Origin: Nitrospiraceae bacterium
GTDB taxonomy: Bacteria > Nitrospirota > Nitrospiria > Nitrospirales > UBA8639
Direction of reading: 5' to 3'
DNA length: 64,000 nt
NCBI GenBank assembly: GCA_020632595.1
Contig: JACKFF010000007.1
Span: 155,844-219,843, forward strand
The notes under the pieces are model-generated. The model was not told the origin of the DNA. It was given only the letters and a program-made list of their open reading frames with translations, and ran no database searches. Of the stretch, positions 36,478 to 44,243 are shown piece after piece (position 1 is the stretch's first letter; each line of letters starts with the position of its first letter). A program made the position numbers and the translations under genes.

Positions 36478-37860
36478 TTAAAACGAGACGTCCCATTGCA
36501 GGCGGACCCGCTGCTCATGCTGGTTTTGACCTGCCGGCTGGGCCAGCGTCAGCCAGGAGCCATCAAGAGTGATCTTGTTTCTGTGTCCGGCAAAAAACCA
36601 ATTGATGGCGGTGGTGTATTCCTGCCGCCGGTCATTGGGTGCGGAAATGTTGGGGTCGACGAAGGCATACCGAAAGGCCACTTCCAAGGGTTTGGGCACC
36701 GCCGGAATGAGATAGTGAGGGAAATACCCGATCTGCGAATAACTCCCCATCATGTTGGTCTTATAGCCCGGTGCACCTTCCGGATAGCTGTCATCCTTGA
36801 CCTCTTTCCAATGATATTCATGTTGAATAGACAGCCCCCGCCATTTGAAGGCGAACTCCTCCACCATGCCTTGCACCCGATATTGTCCTGCTGTCGCAGC
36901 CGAATCAGAGGTGTAGGGCACACCGGCCGAATTGTCTTCGGGTAAGGTGCCGCAACCACTGGATGACCATCGGGTACATTTGCCGACGGTGGTATAAGCC
37001 CCGAAGGCCACGCTTCCCGTGGGGAGTTCATGAAACTCCACGTCACTTTGTGACCATTTCAGATCGCGTCCAAGGAAGTTCCATTGGTATCGTCCGAAAT
37101 ACATCATGTTGGCGTCGTCGTTGGCTTCTCCCCGGCCGGATCCGGTAAAGACGCCGGCATAATACCGGGAGTCAAAGGCCGTCCCGGGGGCCACATGGCC
37201 ATACAGCATGGCTCCGACCTGTCGGTCGATGGTAAAGATCTCATTGACGATGGACCGTTCGACGAACTGCTGGTTGCCGGAGGAGTCTCTCCGTTCCCGG
37301 TTATAATCGACTTTCCATTGGCCGAGTTGCAGGGAAAGGAACGAAAATTTTTCAAGCGAGATCCGCCAATCAAGCAATTGGGGACTTATGCCGGAACTGC
37401 CGGCATTCGAAGTGGACTGCCAATTCATCTCAAAATAATATTTAATCCAGGGTTGATAGCCATGCCCACCGATTTTCATTCGAACCCGCCGAAGTTGAAA
37501 GGTACTTTGCGGGTCTTCATTAAAGTCTGCGGCAGAGATAGGATCGGAGTCTGTGGGATAGGACCAGCGACCTTGGAACCGCCATTGAATCTGTGTGGCA
37601 AACTTACCATCCTTCGTTGCAAATTCAAACCCTCTTCTTCCATATCCCACCGTAACGGGAAACTCTTGATCCATACGGGTATTAAGTTCTTGCTCTCTTT
37701 TTTCTCGCTCGGCTTGAATGCGGATCCAATCTTCCTTGGTAATGATTCCTTTTTCCAGTAACACATTCTCCAGACTGTCCTCATAGAGAGGGTCCACGGC
37801 CCAGGCTTGGGTTTGGGCTAACAGCCCGCAACAGACCAATGCCAGAAACAGGTATTTCAT
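36478..37860 (-). CDS. OprP/OprO-type phosphate-selective porin, second copy
   Basis: A 460-residue porin with signal peptide (YLFLALVCCGLLAQTQAWA) and the same architecture as 34830-36203. ATG 37860 is preferred over GTG 37875 because GGAG lies upstream at about a 9-base spacing. The C-terminal half is identical to the neighbouring porin, while the N-terminal half (for example DSLENVLLEKGIITKEDWIRI) is clearly diverged. It sits directly downstream of pstB on the same strand and may belong to the phosphate operon. Confidence 0.85.
   Translation of the reverse strand: MKYLFLALVCCGLLAQTQAWAVDPLYEDSLENVLLEKGIITKEDWIRIQAEREKREQELNTRMDQEFPVTVGYGRRGFEFATKDGKFATQIQWRFQGRWSYPTDSDPISAADFNEDPQSTFQLRRVRMKIGGHGYQPWIKYYFEMNWQSTSNAGSSGISPQLLDWRISLEKFSFLSLQLGQWKVDYNRERRDSSGNQQFVERSIVNEIFTIDRQVGAMLYGHVAPGTAFDSRYYAGVFTGSGRGEANDDANMMYFGRYQWNFLGRDLKWSQSDVEFHELPTGSVAFGAYTTVGKCTRWSSSGCGTLPEDNSAGVPYTSDSAATAGQYRVQGMVEEFAFKWRGLSIQHEYHWKEVKDDSYPEGAPGYKTNMMGSYSQIGYFPHYLIPAVPKPLEVAFRYAFVDPNISAPNDRRQEYTTAINWFFAGHRNKITLDGSWLTLAQPAGQNQHEQRVRLQWDVSF
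36485..37176. repeat. Long identical repeat, copy 2 (porin 3' part)
   Basis: Direct repeat of 34837-35528 at an offset of 1648 bases. The first difference beyond the tract is at 37177 (G here, A at 35529). Confidence 0.8.
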
Positions 37861-37945
37861 GCTTATGCTCTCCACTGAGTCGTGACGGCAGGCGTTGGAA
37901 ATTGAAGTGAGAAATTACAATATTAACAGGTGTGACACAAGAGAC

Positions 37946-38815
37946 TTATCCTCTGGCACCGGAAATATAGGCTGCGGTAAGTTCATGTGCGGGAGTCTCA
38001 AATATGGCCTGGGCGGTGTCATATTCGATGAGTTGGCCAACCCCGTCACATGACCAGAAAAATGCGATGTGGTCGGCAATGCGCCGGGCCTGAGCCAAGT
38101 TGTGAGTGACAATAATGAGGGTAACCTGACCTCGCAAGGTGACGATCAGATCTTCAACGATTCCACTGGATAGCGGGTCCAGCGCACTGCAGGGCTCATC
38201 AAGCAGAAGAACATCTGGCGCCAACACGAGTGCTCTTGCCAGGCAGAGTCTCTGTTGTTGTCCTCCCGACAAGGCTTGAGCGGGATGGTCGAGCCGGTCT
38301 TTGACTTCATCCCAGAGACCAACCTGCTGGAGGACTTTTTCCATGGCGGAGGCCAAGAGCGTGCGATCACACGTTCCGTGTTCACGGAGGGGGAGTTCCA
38401 GATTTTTGCGGACCGAAAAAGGAAAGACGGTGGGTTTTTGAAAAATCATTCCCACGGTACGACGCAATTGGAGGACATCGGTCGTCGGGGCCAGGATATC
38501 CAGTTCATGCATGTGCAGATTCCCCGAGACCTGGCAACCCGGTATCAAATCCGTTAAGCGATTGAGACTTGTGAGAAAACTGGTTTTCCCGCAACCTGAA
38601 GGTCCCACTAACGCCGTAATGCATCCCCGATGAATTTCCATCGTGACATTTCGAAGCGCCTGATGACCCTGATAGGCGATGGAAAGATTATTTGCGCGAA
38701 TATGGGGAACCGGTTCACAGCAGGGTTCCGTAGATGGGTAGGGAAGCCATGCTCTCCACCCTGACCGGTTCTCGGGATCAGGGATCATGCGTGGAGTTGA
38801 TTGAGTGTTATCCAT
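37946..38815 (-). CDS. pstB: Phosphate ABC transporter ATPase PstB
   Basis: A 289-residue ABC ATPase: Walker A GPSGCGKTS, signature LSGGQQQRLCLARAL, Walker B VLLLDEPCSALDP and H-loop VTHNLAQA, with the PstB-typical SLNRLTDLIPGC after Walker A. It drives phosphate import with PstC and PstA. The extension before residue 40 is longer than usual; ATG 38788, which overlaps the pstA stop as ATGA, is an equally likely start. It is the last transporter gene of the operon, with a porin gene 85 bases downstream. Confidence 0.92.
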   Translation of the reverse strand: MDNTQSTPRMIPDPENRSGWRAWLPYPSTEPCCEPVPHIRANNLSIAYQGHQALRNVTMEIHRGCITALVGPSGCGKTSFLTSLNRLTDLIPGCQVSGNLHMHELDILAPTTDVLQLRRTVGMIFQKPTVFPFSVRKNLELPLREHGTCDRTLLASAMEKVLQQVGLWDEVKDRLDHPAQALSGGQQQRLCLARALVLAPDVLLLDEPCSALDPLSSGIVEDLIVTLRGQVTLIIVTHNLAQARRIADHIAFFWSCDGVGQLIEYDTAQAIFETPAHELTAAYISGARG

Positions 38816-39651
38816 CGTGTGGCAATACGGGAAGAGGAAAAATTAATGATATACAGGAGGCCCACCAGAATGAGAGCGGTGGCATAGGCGTGAGGGTTGC
38901 CCCCGGCCACATTCATGGCAAGATCGTAAATGTGCACAGCAAGAGATCGTCCTGAGTCCATCAGCGATTCCGGCATGCGATCCACGTACCCACTGGTAAA
39001 AATCAAGGCCGCGCTTTCTGCAATGGCTCGTCCGAGTCCGAGGATGACTCCGACGAGAAGGCCGGGCAGGGCCGCAGGGAGGAGAATGGTTCGAACCGTG
39101 GTCGGCTTTGAGAGGCCAAGGGCCGCTGCGGATAATCGTTGTTCAATGGAAATGGCGCGAAAACTTTCTTCTACCGTGCGAATCAAAATCGGTAACACCA
39201 TGCAGGCTAGGGTGAGACCTCCCGACAAAATAGAAAATCCTAATCCGAGGGTTTGGCAGAATAGGGCGTTGCCAAACAGTCCGAAGACAATGGAGGGCAC
39301 GCCTGCCAGCACATCCAGTGAGCCTCGGATCAGGCGGCCCAGAATATGATCATGACGGGTGTATTCGGCAAGAAACAGTGCGGTCCCCAAACCCATCGGT
39401 AAGGCTACTCCCATGCACACTCCGAGAATTAACAGCGTGGATATGAGGATGGGGCCGATTCCGCCTTCCCGCCCCGCATTCTGTGGAGCCGAGAACACGA
39501 AGCTGAATGACAGATGGTTCAACCCGTTCCAGAGTAAATCACCCATCAAGCAGAAAAAGGGTACGGCGACCAGGATGGCCGCTATCCATATGATCGCGGT
39601 TGTGGCAGATTCTTGGACGTATCTACTTTGTCGGGACATAGATATTCCCAT
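38785..39651 (-). CDS. pstA: Phosphate ABC transporter permease PstA
   Basis: A 288-residue inner-membrane permease with about six membrane segments and the binding-protein-dependent transport motif near SAAALGLSKPTTVRTILLPAALPG (the EAA loop). ATG 39651 is preferred over 39678 because AAGG lies 8 bases upstream. It overlaps pstC by about 29 bases and pstB by 4 or 31, depending on the start. It forms the channel with PstC. Confidence 0.9.
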   Translation of the reverse strand: MGISMSRQSRYVQESATTAIIWIAAILVAVPFFCLMGDLLWNGLNHLSFSFVFSAPQNAGREGGIGPILISTLLILGVCMGVALPMGLGTALFLAEYTRHDHILGRLIRGSLDVLAGVPSIVFGLFGNALFCQTLGLGFSILSGGLTLACMVLPILIRTVEESFRAISIEQRLSAAALGLSKPTTVRTILLPAALPGLLVGVILGLGRAIAESAALIFTSGYVDRMPESLMDSGRSLAVHIYDLAMNVAGGNPHAYATALILVGLLYIINFSSSRIATRWITLNQLHA

Positions 39652-40510
39652 GTCGCAAGCCTTCTGCCAGGCTGACAATCAGGATGACGAGTCCCATGAG
39701 GAAGAGACCACTGACGAATAATGCGGCCCGGTGATCGGCCAACGCATAGGACATTTCCAGGGCAATGTTTGCTGTCAGGGTTCTGATCGGATCAAACACA
39801 TGGGACGGGGTTTGGACGACGTTTCCACAGACCATGAGAACGGCCATGGTTTCTCCCAACGCCCGTGCCAATCCCAACAGGATACCGGTGAAGAGTCCGA
39901 CTTTTGATGTGGGAATCACCACATGCCAAATCAATGACCCTCGACTGAATCCTAAGGCTGAGGCACTATGAATATAGGCGATGGGAACGTGGGCCATGCT
40001 TGCGTGGGCTACTAACATGATCGTGGGTATGATCATGAGCGTCAGGATGAGGATGCCGGCCAGCAGGCTTGTTCCTGGAGGATGCCAGCGGCCGATGATC
40101 GGGACCAGAACCACGAGACCCCAGAAGCCGAACACGACTGAAGGAATTCCTGCCAGGAGTTCGACCATGCGTCGGTACCATCGGCTGAGCAGAGGGGGCG
40201 CATAAAAATGACAAAAGATAGCTGACAGAATGCCAAGTGGAGCTGAAAGGAGGATCGCCCCCGCGGTCGCCAAGAGGGTTCCCCATATCATAGCCGTCAG
40301 CCGATACGATTCATCGAGAGGGTACCAATCGGGGTCGTGGAAAAAACGGGCAAGCCCAATATGCTGTAGTGCCGGCCAGGATTCACGAATGAGAAAAGAT
40401 ATGACCAGTAGCAAGAGCCCACCAGCCATCAATGCGAGGAGGCGCACGCTCCACGACAACAGGAAATCACCCTTGGAGCGGGACGAAATATTGTTTGAGG
40501 ATGAGATCAT
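39623..40510 (-). CDS. pstC: Phosphate ABC transporter permease PstC
   Basis: About 295 residues with six membrane segments and the EAA-type loop SASALGFSRGSLIWHVVIPTSK. The segment RMVELLAGIPSVVFGFWG is typical of PstC. ATG 40510 (AGG close upstream) is favoured over TTG 40537. The start lies inside the 3' end of pstS, so the genes are translationally coupled. Confidence 0.9.
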   Translation of the reverse strand: MISSSNNISSRSKGDFLLSWSVRLLALMAGGLLLLVISFLIRESWPALQHIGLARFFHDPDWYPLDESYRLTAMIWGTLLATAGAILLSAPLGILSAIFCHFYAPPLLSRWYRRMVELLAGIPSVVFGFWGLVVLVPIIGRWHPPGTSLLAGILILTLMIIPTIMLVAHASMAHVPIAYIHSASALGFSRGSLIWHVVIPTSKVGLFTGILLGLARALGETMAVLMVCGNVVQTPSHVFDPIRTLTANIALEMSYALADHRAALFVSGLFLMGLVILIVSLAEGLRHGNIYVPTK

Positions 40511-41294
40511 TGGCCTCAGAGGATCGCGCAAAATCAATGAAGTCTTTAATGAGTCCTGCTGGAGGAGACTTTGTTACAAGTGTCAGGGGACGCGAGAGGG
40601 GAAACGTACCTTCCCGGACCGTCTCAATCGTGGCGGGAATGTGTTGCAACGGTAATAGTCGGATCGGAATGCCGTGGGTGGCATCATACTGTGCCGTGCC
40701 AATGGAGACGTATCCAATCGCGTGGGGGTTGCCGGCCACGGTTTTAATGCCTTGTTCATTGTCTCCGATAACCACATGAGCGTGAATGTCGCGATTGGAT
40801 GCTTGGAAATAGGTCAGAAATAATTCCAGGGTGGAACGCCCTTCCGCTTTATTCACGACGGTAATGGGTGCATCAGGCCCGCCAACCTGGTTCCAATGGG
40901 TGATTCCTCCGGTATAGATAGCTCTGATTTGATCATCGGTTAATTCCTGAACAGGATTTGATCGATGCAGGATGATGGTAATCCCATCTTGGGCAATGAC
41001 GGATCCATGCAGATGCTGTTCTTGAGATTTCAGAGCACGAGATGCCATCCCAATGTCAGCGACTCCATTGATGACATCAGCAATGCCGCGTGAAGAACCT
41101 CCCGTTTGGACGTCTATTCGGATTCCGGGATGACGTGTCTCAAATCGTTTGCCGATTTCCGCGACCAGGGGGGCCATGGTGCTGGATCCGGTGATGACCA
41201 GCTTGTGTCCATCAGCTTGCGCAAGCGAGGCATCTAATGAACATATCGTGCAGAGTACGATGACGCCTATGATTTCAAGAAGAGAGACAGGCAT
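40467..41294 (-). CDS. pstS: Phosphate-binding protein PstS
   Basis: A 275-residue periplasmic substrate-binding protein with a signal peptide (IIGVIVLCTICSLDASLAQA). It has the phosphate-site motifs ITGSSTMAPL, TGGSSRGIADV, DIGMASRALK and NKAEGRSTLELF. No strong ribosome-binding site is visible. It lies 45 bases after the ArsR-type regulator, so the operon order is arsR-like, pstS, pstC, pstA, pstB. A second, larger PstS-type gene is at 42016. Confidence 0.9.
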   Translation of the reverse strand: MPVSLLEIIGVIVLCTICSLDASLAQADGHKLVITGSSTMAPLVAEIGKRFETRHPGIRIDVQTGGSSRGIADVINGVADIGMASRALKSQEQHLHGSVIAQDGITIILHRSNPVQELTDDQIRAIYTGGITHWNQVGGPDAPITVVNKAEGRSTLELFLTYFQASNRDIHAHVVIGDNEQGIKTVAGNPHAIGYVSIGTAQYDATHGIPIRLLPLQHIPATIETVREGTFPLSRPLTLVTKSPPAGLIKDFIDFARSSEANDLILKQYFVPLQG

Positions 41295-41339
41295 ACAAAA
41301 TTTTTCAATATTGGTTTTTTAAGAAAACATTGGACGATC

Positions 41340-41639
41340 TTAATCAAAAGAGATTTTGCAGCATCCAAGGTTGATGGCTTTTCCACTCGTAGAATCTGCA
41401 ACATTTTCCGGGAGTTTGTAGATCACGGTTTTTCCCTCCCGTAAGGCTTCCACCAGGTCGTTATCCCGCAACACACTTAAATGATGGGATAATAAGCTTT
41501 GTTCCACGTTCAATTGTTCCATCAATTCCCCGACATTTTTTTGTCCGGACATGAGGGATTCAAGAACCGCCAGGCGTGTTGGGTCTGATAGTACCTTGAG
41601 CTTGCTTGCACAGGAAGAAGACGTGTTTTTGATTTTCAT
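41340..41639 (-). CDS. ArsR/SmtB-type transcriptional regulator
   Basis: A 99-residue winged-helix repressor: LKVLSDPTRLAVLESLM, recognition helix SLLSHHLSVLRDNDLV, wing REGKTVIYKL. The classical ELCVCDL metal site is replaced by ELMEQL. However, Cys10 at the N-terminus and a Cys93-Cys94 pair near the C-terminus could form a thiol site, as in some arsenite sensors with C-terminal cysteines. It leads the pst operon, and an inverted repeat lies just upstream. A metalloid- or redox-responsive control of phosphate uptake is a plausible inference. Confidence 0.82.
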   Translation of the reverse strand: MKIKNTSSSCASKLKVLSDPTRLAVLESLMSGQKNVGELMEQLNVEQSLLSHHLSVLRDNDLVEALREGKTVIYKLPENVADSTSGKAINLGCCKISFD

Positions 41640-42015
41640 TGCGCAGGAAAATTGTTTATTGAATATCTAAATGATATGAATATCTATTCATATGAACCGT
41701 ATTTAATATAAACGGTCGTTAAGAGTCAAGATCAATTAGCACGGTAGGTTTGGCAGGGTTTGTTTTTCGTCCGAATGCATTCTGAATGACCTGAGTGGAC
41801 TGGGTCGTAAACTTCTCTCGTTGTGAACAATGTGGTTCCAGAGTAAAAATTAACTTATTTGTAACATGCATGAAATTTGGCCGACATAAGTCAACGGTAA
41901 AATTTGGCCTAAGGGGATGGGGAAGGAGGGACGAATGCCGCTTTTCCTGATGTCACATGAATCTGGGCGGCATCACCGCTAATCAGACGGGACAATCATT
42001 CAACAAGGAGCGAAT
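41640..42015. other. Divergent control region between the ArsR/pst operon and the second PstS gene
   Basis: About 375 bases. It contains the palindrome at 41674-41693 and, just before 42016, an AAGGAG ribosome-binding site. AT-rich sequence upstream of 42016 could hold a promoter, but no Pho-box repeat was clear. Confidence 0.45.
41674..41693. promoter_or_regulatory. Perfect inverted repeat, probable ArsR-type operator
   Basis: ATATGAATA-TC-TATTCATAT is a perfect 9-2-9 palindrome 35 bases upstream of the ArsR-type gene start. ArsR/SmtB repressors bind imperfect AT-rich inverted repeats of this kind, so autoregulation of the arsR-pst operon is likely. A Pho-type box was not recognised. Confidence 0.65.
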
Positions 42016-43062
42016 ATGAGATTGAAGAAAAGCAAATTTCTTAGGGGTGCGATGCTGTTTGGGTTGATATTCATAGTGCTGAGTTCTTTTGCCACAGCAG
42101 CAGACGACTTATTTCCCAGTGTGGACCAACAGGTGCCTCGATATTCCCCACATAGCCGTGTGTCGGGAAAAGTCGAAATCGACGGGTCCAATACCATGAA
42201 AACGATTTTGGAAACATGGAAGGACAAGCTGGAGAAAATTCATCCTGATTTGGAGATCAGTCTGAAGACGGAGGGATCCAACACGGGCGTTGAATCATTG
42301 ATGAGCGGGAAAACAAAGATTGCGGCCATGTCTCGTCCGATGACGAATCAAGAAATCGAGAAATTCACCAAACAGGTAGGTTACGTACCCACGGCGATCC
42401 CCGTTGCTGTCGATGCGTTTGCTATCTTTGTTCATAAGGATAACCCACTTGACCACATTACATTCCAACAATTGGATGCGTTGTTCTCCTCGGACAGGCG
42501 CCGAGGGGCTCCGGAGTCCATCGACACGTGGGGTCAGTTGGGCCTTTCCGGGGTATGGGAAAAATCTTCCATTGTTCCTCACATACGGGATGCGAAATCA
42601 GGGACCGGACAGTTTTTCAGGGAATTCGTTTTGTTGGATGGGAAAGACAAAGAGACGAGTGTGGTTCAACCTGGTGCCGCCTCCATTGTGCATGCCGTCA
42701 TGAATGATCCTTATGCCGTCGGCTATAGTGGAATCGGCTATCGCACCAATTCCGTGAAACCCTTACCTGTGGCTGCCGGTGATGGCGATCCATTTGTCGA
42801 GCCGACATTTGAATCCGCAAGCAATGGGTCCTATCCCCTTCGTCGAGTGTTATATCTCTATGTGAATGAACCCCCAGATATGGAACATGCTCCTCTCTTC
42901 TCCGAAATCATTAAATTTGCGGTGAGTCTGGAAGGCCAACAAGTGGTTGCTAAATCGGGCTTTTTTCCGCTTCCTACCAAAGACCTCATGGCTTTGTCCG
43001 CTACCTGGTCCAGGCCGATGGCTTCGGTCTCTAACGCGAAGGGACCGAAGGATCTTAAATAG
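42016..43062 (+). CDS. PstS/SphX-type phosphate-binding protein
   Basis: A 348-residue periplasmic binding protein with a signal peptide (MLFGLIFIVLSSFATAA) and an AAGGAG ribosome-binding site. Phosphate-site motifs are IDGSNTMKTIL, KTEGSNTGVESL, AAMSRPMT and RDAKSGTGQFFREF. It is longer than the PstS in the operon and resembles SphX-type proteins that supply extra phosphate affinity. It is divergent from the arsR-pst operon and may share its control region. Confidence 0.87.
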   Translation: MRLKKSKFLRGAMLFGLIFIVLSSFATAADDLFPSVDQQVPRYSPHSRVSGKVEIDGSNTMKTILETWKDKLEKIHPDLEISLKTEGSNTGVESLMSGKTKIAAMSRPMTNQEIEKFTKQVGYVPTAIPVAVDAFAIFVHKDNPLDHITFQQLDALFSSDRRRGAPESIDTWGQLGLSGVWEKSSIVPHIRDAKSGTGQFFREFVLLDGKDKETSVVQPGAASIVHAVMNDPYAVGYSGIGYRTNSVKPLPVAAGDGDPFVEPTFESASNGSYPLRRVLYLYVNEPPDMEHAPLFSEIIKFAVSLEGQQVVAKSGFFPLPTKDLMALSATWSRPMASVSNAKGPKDLK

Positions 43063-43352
43063 TCCGACCGTGTTCGGGAAAATTGCCGGCAGGAAGAATG
43101 CCAGACTTCCTCTCATATGCTTGCATGGCTTCACACCTGGAAGCCGGGAGTCAATTTCTGACAAGGAGCCGGGTGGCAGGCAGCATACAATTCATGACGA
43201 TTTCGTTCAATAGAATGAGAAGGTCTTTCCTCATTACGGGCAGGTGCTGGTGACATCTTTTTTGTCGACAGGGAACGGAGTGCAAACGCTGGCAGCAACT
43301 GAGGCAGGGATTCAGGAATAAAAATGAAATCCTTATTGTTGTAAATTCGGGA

Positions 43353-44243
43353 TTACACGAGTGAAGGATGTGGAGCGGGGCTGACGTCCACGGATACGGC
43401 GAGCGTATGCTGTCCGCCCCCAACCATGAAGCCATTAATCGGACTGACATCCCCATAGTCTCTTCCCCAGGCCAAGGTGATGTGTTCATCGCCGGGAATG
43501 ATATTGTTGGTGGGATCAAAGTCGACCCAACCGAGGCCGGGACTCCATGCGGCTACCCAGGCATGTGAGGCATCGGCGCCCACCAGTTTTTCCTGTCCTT
43601 CAGGTGGATGCGTCAGAAGGTATCCACTAATATAGCGTGCGGGCAAACCCAGGCTGCGGAGTGCGGCAATTTCCAAATGCGCAAAGTCCTGGCAAACGCC
43701 CTTCCGTGAGGTGAGAACATCTTGAACCGGGGTGGACACTTCGGTCACACCTCCTTCGTAGGTGAATTCCTCAAAAATTCGGCTGGTTAATTCCATCACC
43801 CCGGCCAGAAGCGGACGCCCGGATGGAAAGCATTCACGAACAAAATCATACGTGGCATCGTCAATGGTGATGTAGGGGGAATCATACATAAATTGTTGGG
43901 CTTCCAGATTCGGTGAATCCAAGGGATTTTGGAGTTGTTGGACGACTTGCTCCCAAGGCGGACTTTGATCCAACGGTATCGGCTCCGGCTTGAGGACCTC
44001 CACGACGGTTTTGGCTTCGACGATCAATTGGGGATGAGGGGTTTGAATGGTCAGGTGAGTCATGGGATTGCCAAAATAATCCTCACCTTCTGAACGGACC
44101 GATGGCGTGGGATCCAATGTCACGGTGGATCGAAGGCAATGTTGTCGAGGATGGGTCCGTGGAGTGAGACGCAAGACATGATGAGAAATGGCAACCGGCT
44201 GGGTGTAGGAGAAGGTGGTCCGATGTGTAACCTGATACATCAT
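43353..44243 (-). CDS. Transglutaminase-like protein with bacterial N-terminal domain
   Basis: A 296-residue protein with the Bact_transglu_N domain (YQVTHRTTFSYTQPV) and a transglutaminase core whose catalytic triad is visible: Cys in GVCQDFAH, His in ASHAWVAA, Asp in VDFDPTNN. No signal peptide, so probably cytoplasmic. Its ATG overlaps the stop of the ATP-grasp/Alpha-E gene (ATGA), so both are made together. The combination is predicted to form or break amide bonds in a peptide-ligation pathway; the substrate is unknown. Confidence 0.88.
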   Translation of the reverse strand: MMYQVTHRTTFSYTQPVAISHHVLRLTPRTHPRQHCLRSTVTLDPTPSVRSEGEDYFGNPMTHLTIQTPHPQLIVEAKTVVEVLKPEPIPLDQSPPWEQVVQQLQNPLDSPNLEAQQFMYDSPYITIDDATYDFVRECFPSGRPLLAGVMELTSRIFEEFTYEGGVTEVSTPVQDVLTSRKGVCQDFAHLEIAALRSLGLPARYISGYLLTHPPEGQEKLVGADASHAWVAAWSPGLGWVDFDPTNNIIPGDEHITLAWGRDYGDVSPINGFMVGGGQHTLAVSVDVSPAPHPSLV

